Assembly: GCF_009695545.1 (NCBI RefSeq)
Contig: NZ_VUNS01000014.1
Coordinates: 1 to 64,000 of the forward strand
Length of the DNA stretch: 64,000 bases
Direction: 5' to 3'
Source: Victivallis lenta
GTDB lineage: Bacteria > Verrucomicrobiota > Lentisphaeria > Victivallales > Victivallaceae
The translations under genes and the position numbers were made by a program. Shown here piece after piece: positions 23,091 to 31,505 of the stretch (positions within the stretch are counted from its first letter, which is position 1; each line of letters begins with the position of its first letter). Below the pieces are notes generated by a model that had not been told where the DNA came from, made no database searches, and saw only the letters and a list, made by a program, of their open reading frames with translations.

Positions 23091-25118
23091 ATGAAACAGA
23101 AATGCAGATGCTTCGGAATGCTCTCGGCGCTGGTCATGACCTGCTCGTCCGCAATGGCGGCAGGAACGCTGACTCCGGCCGGGTCGGGACAGAAGCCCGC
23201 CGAGATCCTGAGCCACGACGTCCGGGTCGTGATCAACAACGGTTTTGCGATGACCGAGGTGACCCAGCGTTTCCGGAATCCGAACGCGGAGACGGTAGAG
23301 GCGGTTTACGCGTTCCCGGTGCCGAGCTCCGCCAGCCTCTCCGAGGTTTCCGTGCAGATCGGCGAGCGCACCATCAATGGTGAAGTTCTGGCGAAGGAGG
23401 AGGCGAAGCAAGTCTACGACGAAGAGAAGGAGAGGGGAAACAGCGCGGCGCTGGCCGGGAAGCAGGCGTTTTACGACTTCCGCTTTTCGGTTGCGAACCT
23501 GAAGCCGCAGGAAGAGGCGCTGGTCCGCTTCGTCTACTATCAGCCGCTTGCGGCCGATACCGGCGTGGTCCGCTATGTCTATCCGCTCGAGGAGGGGAAC
23601 ACGCGGGATGCGGCGGCGGCTGATTTCTGGAGCGGCAGCAGCCGGGTCGAAACGAAGGCCACGCTCCGGATGACCGTCAAATCGGCCTGGCCGCTGACTT
23701 CGGTACGGACGCCGAACCTGCGCCCGCTCTCCGAGAAACTCGCGCTTGCGGACGGCGCCGCCGAGCTCGAATATGAACTCGGCAGCGAACTCGGCCGGGA
23801 CTTCGTTTTTTATTATCAGCTCGCCGAGCTGCCGGGGCGGCTTGAAGTCGTGCCGTACCGCGCTGCCGGAAAACCCGGCACTTTCATGATGGTCCTGACT
23901 CCCGGAACCGACCTGCGGCGGCTCGATTGCGGCGCCGACTACATTTTCGTGCTCGACGTGTCGGGCAGCATGCACGGCGACAAGCTCCGGACGCTCTGCG
24001 ACGGCGTGGCGCAGAGCATCGGCTCGATGCGCGGGAACGACCGGTTCCGCATCGTGACCTTCAACCAGCAGTCGCGGGAAGTGACCCGCGGCTGGGTCGC
24101 CGCTTCGCCGGACGGCATCCGGGAGTGGACGCGCCGCGTCTCCGAGCTCAAGGCGAACGGTTCGACCAATCTCGAGGCCGGTATCCGCACCGCCCTCGGC
24201 GGCATCGACGCGGACCGCGTGACCAGCCTCATACTCGTGACCGACGCAGTGACCAATACCGGCGAAGTCCGGCCGGAAGAATTCGCGAAGCTGATGCGGC
24301 AAAAGGACATCCGCGTCTTCGGGTTCCTGATGGGCAACAGCGCGAACTGGCCGCTGATGCGGACCATCTGCGATGCCTCCGGCGGTTTCTATGCGGGCGT
24401 GTCGAACTCCGACGACATCATCGGGCAGATTGCGCTGGCGAAGGAGAAGGTCATCTACGAGGCGCTGCACGATGTGAAGCTTTCGCTTTCCGGCGTCAAG
24501 ACCTTCGACGTGAACCATGCCGGGGCGAAAAAGCTCTATCGCGGCCGGCAGCTTGTGGCGTTCGGGCGCTATGCGGCGGGCGGCGAGGCGGAGTTCACCA
24601 TGACCGCGAAGATTTCGGGCCGCGAGGAGACCTACCGCTGCCGGGTCCGGCTGCCGGACGTTGATGAGGACAATCCCGAGCTTGAACGGCTCTGGGCGCT
24701 CGATCGCATCGAACTCTTCGAGGATCTGAAGAATTCCGGCGTGCTTCCGGCCGACGAGGCGAAGCCGGTCATCCGCCAGCTCGGGATCGATTATCAGCTG
24801 GTGACCGGCGAAACCTCGATGGCGGTCCTCTCCGACGAGGCGTTCCGGGCGTACGGCATCGAGCGCCGCAACGCCGTGCGCACTGCCGCCGAACACCGGG
24901 CGCAGAGCCGCCGCTCTCAGGAGCCGGTGAAGAATTACCGCGTCGATATTCCGGCCGCGGGGAACCCGCCGCTCGACTGCCGGTCGAACGGCGGGGAAAA
25001 CAACCTCTTCAAGCTCTCCGCGCCGAGACTCGGCGGCGGGGCGATCGCGCCGGTTCCTGCCCTGTTCGTCATCGTGCTCGGGGTTGCCGGCTGTATCGCT
25101 CTTTGCAGCAGGCGGTAA
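23091..25118 (+). CDS. VIT and von Willebrand A domain surface protein with a GlyGly-CTERM-like tail
   Basis: A 675-residue exported protein. Order of parts: signal peptide (1-23, cleavage after AMA), VIT domain (about 35-165, with FRNPNAETVEAVYAFPVP and RTINGEVLAKEEAKQVYDEE), vWA domain (about 283-460) with an intact MIDAS start DVSGS at 289-293 and later LVTDAVTNTGEV, a C-terminal strand-rich region, and a tail made of Gly648-650, a hydrophobic helix and terminal Ser-Arg-Arg. Such Gly-TM-Arg tails are sorting signals cut by rhombosortases. The next gene encodes a rhomboid. VIT-vWA proteins paired with a dedicated sorting enzyme are known (marine proteobacterial sortase targets). The ligand bound by the vWA domain is unknown. 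Confidence 0.87.
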   Translation: MKQKCRCFGMLSALVMTCSSAMAAGTLTPAGSGQKPAEILSHDVRVVINNGFAMTEVTQRFRNPNAETVEAVYAFPVPSSASLSEVSVQIGERTINGEVLAKEEAKQVYDEEKERGNSAALAGKQAFYDFRFSVANLKPQEEALVRFVYYQPLAADTGVVRYVYPLEEGNTRDAAAADFWSGSSRVETKATLRMTVKSAWPLTSVRTPNLRPLSEKLALADGAAELEYELGSELGRDFVFYYQLAELPGRLEVVPYRAAGKPGTFMMVLTPGTDLRRLDCGADYIFVLDVSGSMHGDKLRTLCDGVAQSIGSMRGNDRFRIVTFNQQSREVTRGWVAASPDGIREWTRRVSELKANGSTNLEAGIRTALGGIDADRVTSLILVTDAVTNTGEVRPEEFAKLMRQKDIRVFGFLMGNSANWPLMRTICDASGGFYAGVSNSDDIIGQIALAKEKVIYEALHDVKLSLSGVKTFDVNHAGAKKLYRGRQLVAFGRYAAGGEAEFTMTAKISGREETYRCRVRLPDVDEDNPELERLWALDRIELFEDLKNSGVLPADEAKPVIRQLGIDYQLVTGETSMAVLSDEAFRAYGIERRNAVRTAAEHRAQSRRSQEPVKNYRVDIPAAGNPPLDCRSNGGENNLFKLSAPRLGGGAIAPVPALFVIVLGVAGCIALCSRR

Positions 25119-25145
25119 GCGGGTGGAAGGAAACGGAGGATTCTT

Positions 25146-26171
25146 ATGAAAAAGTCGATTGTCGAGCTCTTCACTTACGCCGCTGCGGCTTCGTTTTTCG
25201 CCTTGCCGCCTTACGGACTGGCGGCACACTGGTACGGGGTCGTACTGCTGGCGGTCTCCGTGCTCCCCGCGGTCGGCATGTCGCTGCTGCTGACGAAGTT
25301 CTGCCGCTCCGGAATCCCGGCGGCAGTGCGTTTTGCCCCGGTCGCGGCCGGCTGGTTCGCGCTCGCTTTCGCAAACCGGCATCTGGCCGGCAGCGGAACC
25401 GCCTCCGGAGCGTTCGGGCTGACGGTTGCGCCGCTTGCCGTGGCGGTCACCGTCATGCCGGCGGCCTGCTATGCGCTCTACTGGCTGGAACGGAACGAGG
25501 CGCTGGCGAACCGGATCGTCAATGCGGCGCGCCTGCCGCTCGCGGCGGTTGCGCTGATGGCGCTCGTCATGGCGTTTCCGTCGATCGGCACGGCCATGAT
25601 GTTCCGTCCGGGGGCCGCGCTGTTCCCCGGGGGATGGCGGATGCTCGGCTGTCACTTCGTTCACTTCGGCTGGGACCATTTCGCCTGGGACGGCGCGGTG
25701 GTGCTGGCGGTCGGGACGATGCTCGCCGTCCGGCGCGGCGAACTTTTCTTCTGCCGGCTTTTTCTCGCTTCGCTGCTCTGGTGCGGCGCCGGAGTCGCCG
25801 TCTTCGGGCGCGGCTACGACCTCTATTGCGGCTCCTCCGGAATCGGCTGCGCGCTGGCGGCCGCACTCGCGGCTGACTTCATCCGCTCCGGCGGAGGAAC
25901 GCTGCGTCGGGCATCGGCCGCTGTCCTGGCCGGAATCGCCGGGAAGGCGGTTTTCGAGCTGGCGTCCGGCGAGACGCTGTTTGTTCCGGGGACGGAATTC
26001 GAGCCGGCCGCCGCCGCTCACCTGGCCGGTATGCTCGCCGGAGTCTGGCATGCGCTGCCGCGCCGCAAACTGCGGATCGTCCGCAGATATCTGGCCGCGC
26101 GCCTCCGGGGCTTGAAAAAGGGGGATTCCGGTGATATACTTCATGAATTGAACAAGATATGGAGTTTGTGA
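25146..26171 (+). CDS. Rhomboid family intramembrane serine protease (rhombosortase-like)
   Basis: A 341-residue polytopic membrane protein with about eight hydrophobic segments. Rhomboid signatures are in the second half: HFVHFGWDHF (His170, His173, His178) in the second core helix, the nucleophile motif GSSG (Ser231) and HLAGMLAG with the catalytic His292. The usual Asn of the HxxxxHxxxN pattern is Asp182, and the N-terminal 145 residues add extra helices. It follows the VIT-vWA gene by 27 bases with a GGAGG site. Its probable substrate is that protein's GlyGly-like tail. Plain housekeeping rhomboid function is the alternative. Confidence 0.78.
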   Translation: MKKSIVELFTYAAAASFFALPPYGLAAHWYGVVLLAVSVLPAVGMSLLLTKFCRSGIPAAVRFAPVAAGWFALAFANRHLAGSGTASGAFGLTVAPLAVAVTVMPAACYALYWLERNEALANRIVNAARLPLAAVALMALVMAFPSIGTAMMFRPGAALFPGGWRMLGCHFVHFGWDHFAWDGAVVLAVGTMLAVRRGELFFCRLFLASLLWCGAGVAVFGRGYDLYCGSSGIGCALAAALAADFIRSGGGTLRRASAAVLAGIAGKAVFELASGETLFVPGTEFEPAAAAHLAGMLAGVWHALPRRKLRIVRRYLAARLRGLKKGDSGDILHELNKIWSL

Positions 26172-26173
26172 TC

Positions 26174-26884
26174 ATGCTGAAACGTTCCGAAATCAACCGA
26201 AGCATCGAAATCGCCCGCCGGGTATTCGCCGCCAACGGGCTGCACTTGCCGGAGTTCGCCTTCCGCAGCGTGGCGGAGTGGGACCGCGCCGGGCACGAGT
26301 GCGACGAGATCCGCGACTGCATGCTGGGGTGGGATGTGACCGACTTCGGCTCCGGCGATTTCCGGAAGACCGGCCGCACGCTTTTCACGCTGCGGAACGG
26401 CCGCCGCAACGATCCGCGTTACCCGAAAAGCTATGCCGAGAAGTTCATTCTCGACCCCGATTTTCAGTGCGCGCCGGCCCACTTCCACCGCAGCAAGCGC
26501 GAGGATATCATCAATCGCGGGAAAGGGTTCATCGTCCTTGAGCTGACCGCCTCCGATCCGGACGGCAATCCGGCGGGCGGCAGCCTGACGGTCGCAGTGG
26601 ACGGTATTTCGCGCACGATCCCGTCCGGTTCGCGCGTCCGGCTCAAGCCCGGCGAGAGCATCTGCCTCGTGCCCGGCACGATCCACCAGTTCTGGGGGGA
26701 GGGGCCGGACGGAATCCTGATCGACGGTGAGCGCTACGGCGTCTCCGGCGAGGTCTCCAGCGTCTGCGACGATATTTCGGACAATGTCTTCATCCACGGC
26801 GGCAACCGCTTCCCCGGCATCGACGAGGACGAAGAGAAAATCTGCTATCTCTGCAACGAATATCCGGCCGCCTCCGCGGATTGA
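26174..26884 (+). CDS. D-lyxose ketol-isomerase (D-lyxose/D-mannose isomerase family)
   Basis: A 236-residue cupin sugar isomerase. Metal-binding positions are visible in CAPAHFHRSKREDIINRGKG (His-x-His and Glu, about residues 98-117) and in PGTIHQFWGEG (last His, about 169). The family interconverts D-lyxose and D-xylulose and, more slowly, D-mannose and D-fructose. The start at 26174 is preferred over an in-frame Met five codons upstream because TATGGAG lies in front of it. It begins two bases after the rhomboid stop, so it would share the sigma-54 transcript unless an internal promoter exists. Its functional tie to the sorting genes is not obvious. Confidence 0.85.
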   Translation: MLKRSEINRSIEIARRVFAANGLHLPEFAFRSVAEWDRAGHECDEIRDCMLGWDVTDFGSGDFRKTGRTLFTLRNGRRNDPRYPKSYAEKFILDPDFQCAPAHFHRSKREDIINRGKGFIVLELTASDPDGNPAGGSLTVAVDGISRTIPSGSRVRLKPGESICLVPGTIHQFWGEGPDGILIDGERYGVSGEVSSVCDDISDNVFIHGGNRFPGIDEDEEKICYLCNEYPAASAD

Positions 26885-26912
26885 AATATCCCGGAAAAGT
26901 CCGGCCGGGCAA

Positions 26913-26940
26913 TTGAAAACTCCGGAATTCATGATATATT
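26913..26940 (+). promoter_or_regulatory. Candidate sigma-70 promoter of pflB
   Basis: TTGAAA (26913-26918), a 16-base spacer and TATATT (26935-26940), 48 bases before the pflB start. It overlaps the end of the preceding operon. Confidence 0.45.
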
Positions 26941-26945
26941 AAATC

Positions 26946-26968
26946 CGATAACCATTATCGTTTTTTTT
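26946..26968 (+). terminator. Short hairpin with T-run between the lyxose isomerase and pflB genes
   Basis: CGATAA-CCA-TTATCG (26946-26960) is followed by eight T residues (26961-26968). It probably ends the transcript of the upstream VIT-vWA/rhomboid/isomerase operon. Because it lies at the predicted start of pflB transcription, it is unlikely to attenuate pflB. Confidence 0.5.
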
Positions 26969-26987
26969 GAGAGAGGCGGATTTCTTC

Positions 26988-29207
26988 ATGGATTTCAAGA
27001 ACGGCGCATGGACTGCCGAAGTCAATGTCAGAGATTTTATTCAGAACAACTACACTCCGTACGACGGCGACCGGGATTTCCTTGCGCCGCCGACGGAGCG
27101 GACGCTCGAACTGTGGCGTATTCTGTCGGAGCGCATGAAGCTGGAACGCGAGCGCAACGGCGTTTACGACATCGACGAGAAGACCATTTCGACCATCACC
27201 TCGCACGAGGCCGGCTACATCGACCGGGAGCTTGAGACGATCGTCGGGCTTCAGACCGATGCTCCGCTGAAGCGGGCGATCATGCCGTTCGGCGGCTTCC
27301 GGCTCATCCACACCGAGCTCGAAGCTTACGGGCGGAAGATGGATCCGGCCGTCGAACATGTTTTCGAATACCGCAAGACCCACAACGACGGCGTGTTCGA
27401 CGTCTACACCGACGAGATGAAGAAGGTGCGCCACGCCGGCGTCATCACCGGGCTGCCGGACAACTACGGGCGCGGCCGGATCATCGGCGACTACCGCCGC
27501 GTGCCGCTCTACGGCGTCGATTTCCTGATCGAAGCGAAGAAGCAGGCGAAGCGCGAGGCGGTCGCCGACGTGATGGATTCGGATATGATCCGCAAGCGCG
27601 AGGAGATCGCCGAGCAGATCAAGGCGCTCGGCGAGCTCAAGGCGATGGCCGCCAAATACGGCTTCGATATCTCGCGCCCGGCGCAGGATACGAAAGAGGC
27701 GATCCAGTGGCTCTACTTCGGCTATCTGGCCGCGGTCAAGGAGCAGAACGGCGCGGCGATGTCGATCGGCCGCATCTCGACTTTTCTCGACTGTTACGCC
27801 GAGCGCGACCTGGCGGGCGGGAAATATACGGAAGAGGAGATTCAGGAGTTCGTCGACCACTTCATCATGAAGCTGCGGATCGTCCGTTTCCTGCGGACTC
27901 CGGCTTATGACGAGCTGTTCAGCGGCGACCCGACCTGGGTGACCGAGTCGGTCGGCGGCATGTCGCTCGACGGGCGGCACATGGTCACGAAGATGAGCTA
28001 CCGCTTCCTGCACACGCTCGTGAACCTCGGTCCCGCGCCGGAACCGAACCTGACCGTGCTGTGGAGCGTGAAACTGCCGGAGAATTTCAAGAAGTTCTGC
28101 GCCGACATTTCGATCGGGACTTCGTCGATCCAGTACGAGAACGACGACCTGATGCGGGTCAAGTTCGGCGACGACTACGGCATCGCCTGCTGCGTCTCGG
28201 CCATGCGGATCGGCAAGCAGATGCAGTTCTTCGGCGCGCGCTGCAACCTTGCGAAGGCGCTGCTTTACGCGATCAACGGCGGCCGTGACGTGAAGTGTAA
28301 CAACGAGCAGATCGGCCCGGCGATTCCGTTCCTCGGCGGCGGCGAGTATATCGACTACGACGAGGTCATGCGGAATTTCGAGGAGATCACCGACTGGCTT
28401 GCAAAGCTCTATATCGATACGCTGAACATCATCCACTACATGCACGACAAGTACTGCTATGAGCGGATTGAAATGGCGCTGCACGACGAAGATATCGTCC
28501 GTACGATGGCCGGCGGCATCGCCGGGCTCTCGGTGCTGGCGGACAGCTTTTCGGCGATCCGGTACGCGAAGGTCAGGCCGGTGCTGAACGATGCCGGCCT
28601 GGTCTGCGACTTCATCACCGAGGGGGATTTCCCGAAGTTCGGCAACGACGACGAGCGGGTCGACCGGATCGCGGTGGATATCGTCAAGTCGTTCGAACAG
28701 AAGCTGGCGCGGCACAAGGCGTACCGCAATGCGAAGCCGACCATGTCGATCCTGACCATCACCAGCAACGTCATGTACGGCAAGAAGACCGCTTCGACGC
28801 CGGACGGGCGCAAAGCCGGCGAGCCGTTCGCGCCGGGCGCGAATCCGATGCACGGCCGCGACGTGAACGGCGCGGTCGCCTCCCTGAAGTCGGTCGCCAA
28901 GCTGCCGTACGACTATGCGGAGGACGGAATCAGCTACACTTTCTCGATCGTGCCGGATTCGCTCGGCCGGACGCCGGAGGAGAAGCGGTCGAACCTGATC
29001 TCTCTGCTCGACGGCTACTTCTCGGAGCATGGCCATCACCTGAACGTGAACGTGCTGCAGCGCGAGATGCTGCTTGATGCGATGGAGCACCCCGAAAAGT
29101 ATCCGCAGCTTACGATCCGGGTTTCCGGCTACGCCGTGAACTTCATCCGCCTGACCCGCGAGCAGCAGCTCGACGTGGTCAACCGGACGTTCCACAGCCG
29201 GTTCTGA
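26988..29207 (+). CDS. pflB: Pyruvate formate-lyase (formate C-acetyltransferase)
   Basis: A 739-residue glycyl radical enzyme that cleaves pyruvate with CoA to formate and acetyl-CoA in anaerobic fermentation. It has the PflB start ([18 protein letters not shown]), [10 protein letters not shown], the adjacent catalytic cysteines in GIACCVSAM (about residues 403-411) and the C-terminal radical loop RVSGYAVNF (about 708-716). Length and order match true PflB rather than diol dehydratase-type relatives. The start at 26988 follows AGAGAGGCGG; an in-frame Met seven codons earlier lies within the hairpin/T-run. The activase gene follows three bases after the stop. It supports an anaerobic lifestyle. 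Confidence 0.95.
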   Translation: MDFKNGAWTAEVNVRDFIQNNYTPYDGDRDFLAPPTERTLELWRILSERMKLERERNGVYDIDEKTISTITSHEAGYIDRELETIVGLQTDAPLKRAIMPFGGFRLIHTELEAYGRKMDPAVEHVFEYRKTHNDGVFDVYTDEMKKVRHAGVITGLPDNYGRGRIIGDYRRVPLYGVDFLIEAKKQAKREAVADVMDSDMIRKREEIAEQIKALGELKAMAAKYGFDISRPAQDTKEAIQWLYFGYLAAVKEQNGAAMSIGRISTFLDCYAERDLAGGKYTEEEIQEFVDHFIMKLRIVRFLRTPAYDELFSGDPTWVTESVGGMSLDGRHMVTKMSYRFLHTLVNLGPAPEPNLTVLWSVKLPENFKKFCADISIGTSSIQYENDDLMRVKFGDDYGIACCVSAMRIGKQMQFFGARCNLAKALLYAINGGRDVKCNNEQIGPAIPFLGGGEYIDYDEVMRNFEEITDWLAKLYIDTLNIIHYMHDKYCYERIEMALHDEDIVRTMAGGIAGLSVLADSFSAIRYAKVRPVLNDAGLVCDFITEGDFPKFGNDDERVDRIAVDIVKSFEQKLARHKAYRNAKPTMSILTITSNVMYGKKTASTPDGRKAGEPFAPGANPMHGRDVNGAVASLKSVAKLPYDYAEDGISYTFSIVPDSLGRTPEEKRSNLISLLDGYFSEHGHHLNVNVLQREMLLDAMEHPEKYPQLTIRVSGYAVNFIRLTREQQLDVVNRTFHSRF

Positions 29208-29210
29208 GCG

Positions 29211-29945
29211 ATGGCGGAGGTCTCCGGCAGGATTCACTCGGTGGAGAGTTTCGGGACGCTGGACGGCCCCGGCGTCCGCTACGTCGTTTTCCTGCAGGGG
29301 TGTCCGCTGCGCTGCCTCTACTGCCACAACCCGGATACCTGGGCGACCGGCGGCGGAACGGAGACGACGGTGCCGGAGCTGATGCGCCGGATCGAATCGT
29401 GCCGGAATTTCATCCGTTCGGGGGGCGTGACGCTTTCGGGCGGCGAACCTCTGATGCAGCCGGATTTTTCCCGCGCGCTTCTGGAGAGCTGCCGCGAGGC
29501 GGGGTTCCACACGGCGCTCGATACGGCGGGCTCCTTTCCGCTTGCCCGCTCCCGCGCGGTGATCGATGCGGCGGATCTGGTGCTGCTCGACATCAAGGCG
29601 CTCGACCCGGAGCTCTGCGTGAGGCTGACCGGCAGAGACGGCGGCAATACGCTTGCGACGCTGGATTGGTGCGAGGAGAGCGGCAAGCCGGTCTGGATTC
29701 GGCATGTGCTGGTGCCGGGCCTGACGCTGGACCGTGCGAGACTCGAAGCGCTCGCCGCTTATCTGGAGCCGTACCGCTGCATCGGGAAGGTGGAGCTTCT
29801 GCCGTTTCACAAGATGGCGGATTTCAAGTGGAAGGCGCTCGGCCTGGAAAACCGCCTGGCCGACACGCCGGAGCCGGAGGCGGCGGCGCTGCGGGAAGCC
29901 GAATCCCTGTTTTCCGGCAGAAGCCGGGACTGCCGACAGCCGTAA
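29211..29945 (+). CDS. pflA: Pyruvate formate-lyase activating enzyme (radical SAM)
   Basis: A 244-residue radical SAM enzyme that installs the glycyl radical on PflB. It has GRIHSVESFGTLDGPGVRYVVFLQGCP-type start with the cluster motif CPLRCLYC (Cys-x3-Cys-x2-Cys, about residues 31-38), SGGVTLSGGEPLMQ (SAM-binding GGE), and a C-terminal part including VPGLT and LLPFHKMADFKW. There are no extra ferredoxin cysteines, as expected for PflA rather than other GRE activases. It begins three bases after pflB. Confidence 0.94.
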   Translation: MAEVSGRIHSVESFGTLDGPGVRYVVFLQGCPLRCLYCHNPDTWATGGGTETTVPELMRRIESCRNFIRSGGVTLSGGEPLMQPDFSRALLESCREAGFHTALDTAGSFPLARSRAVIDAADLVLLDIKALDPELCVRLTGRDGGNTLATLDWCEESGKPVWIRHVLVPGLTLDRARLEALAAYLEPYRCIGKVELLPFHKMADFKWKALGLENRLADTPEPEAAALREAESLFSGRSRDCRQP

Positions 29946-30004
29946 GCGGTGCCCCATTGCTGTTCCGGCAACCGCCGGTTGACCGGTCATAACGGATCAC
30001 TCGC

Positions 30005-31501
30005 TCAGGCCGTCACACTTCGGAAGGAATCCGCCGTTTCCGCTCCGCCTCGTGCCGGTACGGTACGGAAGATCCGGGAGGAGTGCGGGACGAGATGGAC
30101 CTCGCCGCAGAGCTCCCGGATTTCGCCGTTGCGGAGGTCGCGGCCGTACCGGCAGTCGTCGAGACGGCAGGTGCGGTGCTCGCAGCTCCGGTTGAAAACG
30201 CCGACCGCTTCCGAACCGTCCGCCAGCGGCTTGCGGTAGACGAGAATGCCGTTGCCCCGGTTTTCGACGGAGGGCGGAGCCGCCAGCGGGTCCTGATTGA
30301 TTGCGATCAGGCCGTCGTTGGTCAGCAGCCGGAAAGTCGCTTCGTCCATTCCGGCGATGTCGCAGCTCAGCAGCAGCGGCGCGGAGAGGAGACACCAGAG
30401 AGCGAATTGCGTGCTCTGCTCCTCGCGGGTCAGCCGGGAAGGCGTATAGGACGGATTCGGGCTGTTCGGAATCCCGATCGATCCGATCTGCAGCATGTCG
30501 GGGTCCGGGAAACGGCCGGGACCCGTCGCCCGGCGCCATGCGGCGGGGTGGTCGAAACCGATGGCGGCAACGCTCTCCCACTCGTCCCGGATGTCGCCCG
30601 TGACGCGGCAGAGCTGGGCGCAGCCGAGCAGCTCCGCCGCGTCGGCCGCCGGAGCGTTGTTCGAGAGACTCAGCACGATGTCCCGTCCGCAGCGGCGCAG
30701 CTCATCGGCCATGCGGCGCGCGGTCGGGAGGTCGTTCGGGTGCCAGTCGACCTTCACGAAGTCGACCCCCCATTCGGCCCACTGGCGCACATCGTCGCCG
30801 AACCGCCATTCCGGGCCGGGCCGGTCGGCGCCGAGGCTGTGGAGTCCCGGGTAGCGGCCGAATACCTGATTCGGCTGAAGCCGTTCCGGCTCCGGCAGGA
30901 ACAGCCGTTCTTCGCGTCCCCGGTCGGTGCTGCCGCCGCGGAATCCGGCATAGGTGCCGATCCACGGCGTCGAATAGAGGCCGAACCGCAGCCCGAGGCT
31001 GTGGATGTAGTCGGCCAGCGCTTTCATGTCGGGGAAGCGTTCGTTTCCCTGGAGCGCGCCGTATTTTCCGCCGCGCACGCCCTGCCAGCAGTCGTCGATG
31101 TTCACGAAATTCCAGCCGTGGGCGGCGAGTCCGCGTTCGACGAGTGCGCGTGCCGTTTTCCGGATTCCTGCATCGCTGACGCCCTCCGAGAAGCAGTACC
31201 AGCTGTTCCACCCCATCGGCGGGGTCAGCTGGATTCCTTCCCCGGCGATCAGCCTGATCGTGCAGCGGGAACGCCCGGCGGGATTTTCGGCCTCGAATTC
31301 GACCGGATAAATTCCGGGGCGCCCGATCCGGCCGGAGAGTACGCCGGCCGCGGCGTCGAACCCGGTTCCCGGCGGCGGATTCGTGCAGTCCAAACTCAGT
31401 CGTTCCCCTTCGACGGGGAGGGCCAGAAAGAAATCGCTGCCGGGCCGTACGCCGAAAACGGCCGGAGCATGAAAGCGGGGCGGATGAAACATTCTGCTCA
31501 T
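30005..31501 (-). CDS. Glycoside hydrolase family 27 protein (alpha-galactosidase type)
   Basis: A 498-residue protein. Residues about 1-90 look like a small Ig-type domain (GVLSGRIGRPGIYPVEFEAEN), followed by a GH27 barrel: TPPMGWNSWYCFSEG, VNIDDCWQG, GLRFGLYSTP, VDFVKVDWHPND (nucleophile Asp, about residue 253) and a GRFPDPDMLQIG segment with the acid/base Asp (about 330), then a beta-sandwich C-terminus. GH27 removes terminal alpha-galactose (or alpha-N-acetylgalactosamine). No signal peptide is seen, unlike the upstream partner, which ends four bases before this start. It is the last gene of the leftward pseudopilin-glycosidase unit. Confidence 0.83.
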   Translation of the reverse strand: MSRMFHPPRFHAPAVFGVRPGSDFFLALPVEGERLSLDCTNPPPGTGFDAAAGVLSGRIGRPGIYPVEFEAENPAGRSRCTIRLIAGEGIQLTPPMGWNSWYCFSEGVSDAGIRKTARALVERGLAAHGWNFVNIDDCWQGVRGGKYGALQGNERFPDMKALADYIHSLGLRFGLYSTPWIGTYAGFRGGSTDRGREERLFLPEPERLQPNQVFGRYPGLHSLGADRPGPEWRFGDDVRQWAEWGVDFVKVDWHPNDLPTARRMADELRRCGRDIVLSLSNNAPAADAAELLGCAQLCRVTGDIRDEWESVAAIGFDHPAAWRRATGPGRFPDPDMLQIGSIGIPNSPNPSYTPSRLTREEQSTQFALWCLLSAPLLLSCDIAGMDEATFRLLTNDGLIAINQDPLAAPPSVENRGNGILVYRKPLADGSEAVGVFNRSCEHRTCRLDDCRYGRDLRNGEIRELCGEVHLVPHSSRIFRTVPARGGAETADSFRSVTA

Positions 31502-31505
31502 ACTG

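Noticed and set aside
23010-26144. A 1044-codon open frame on the minus strand antisense to the VIT-vWA and rhomboid genes
   Set aside because: It is rich in Arg, Gly and Ala with no domain, opposes two genes with clear motifs, and arises from the GC-rich codon pattern.
26955-29990. A 1011-codon minus-strand frame antisense to pflB and pflA
   Set aside because: Shadow of strongly conserved genes; no independent evidence.
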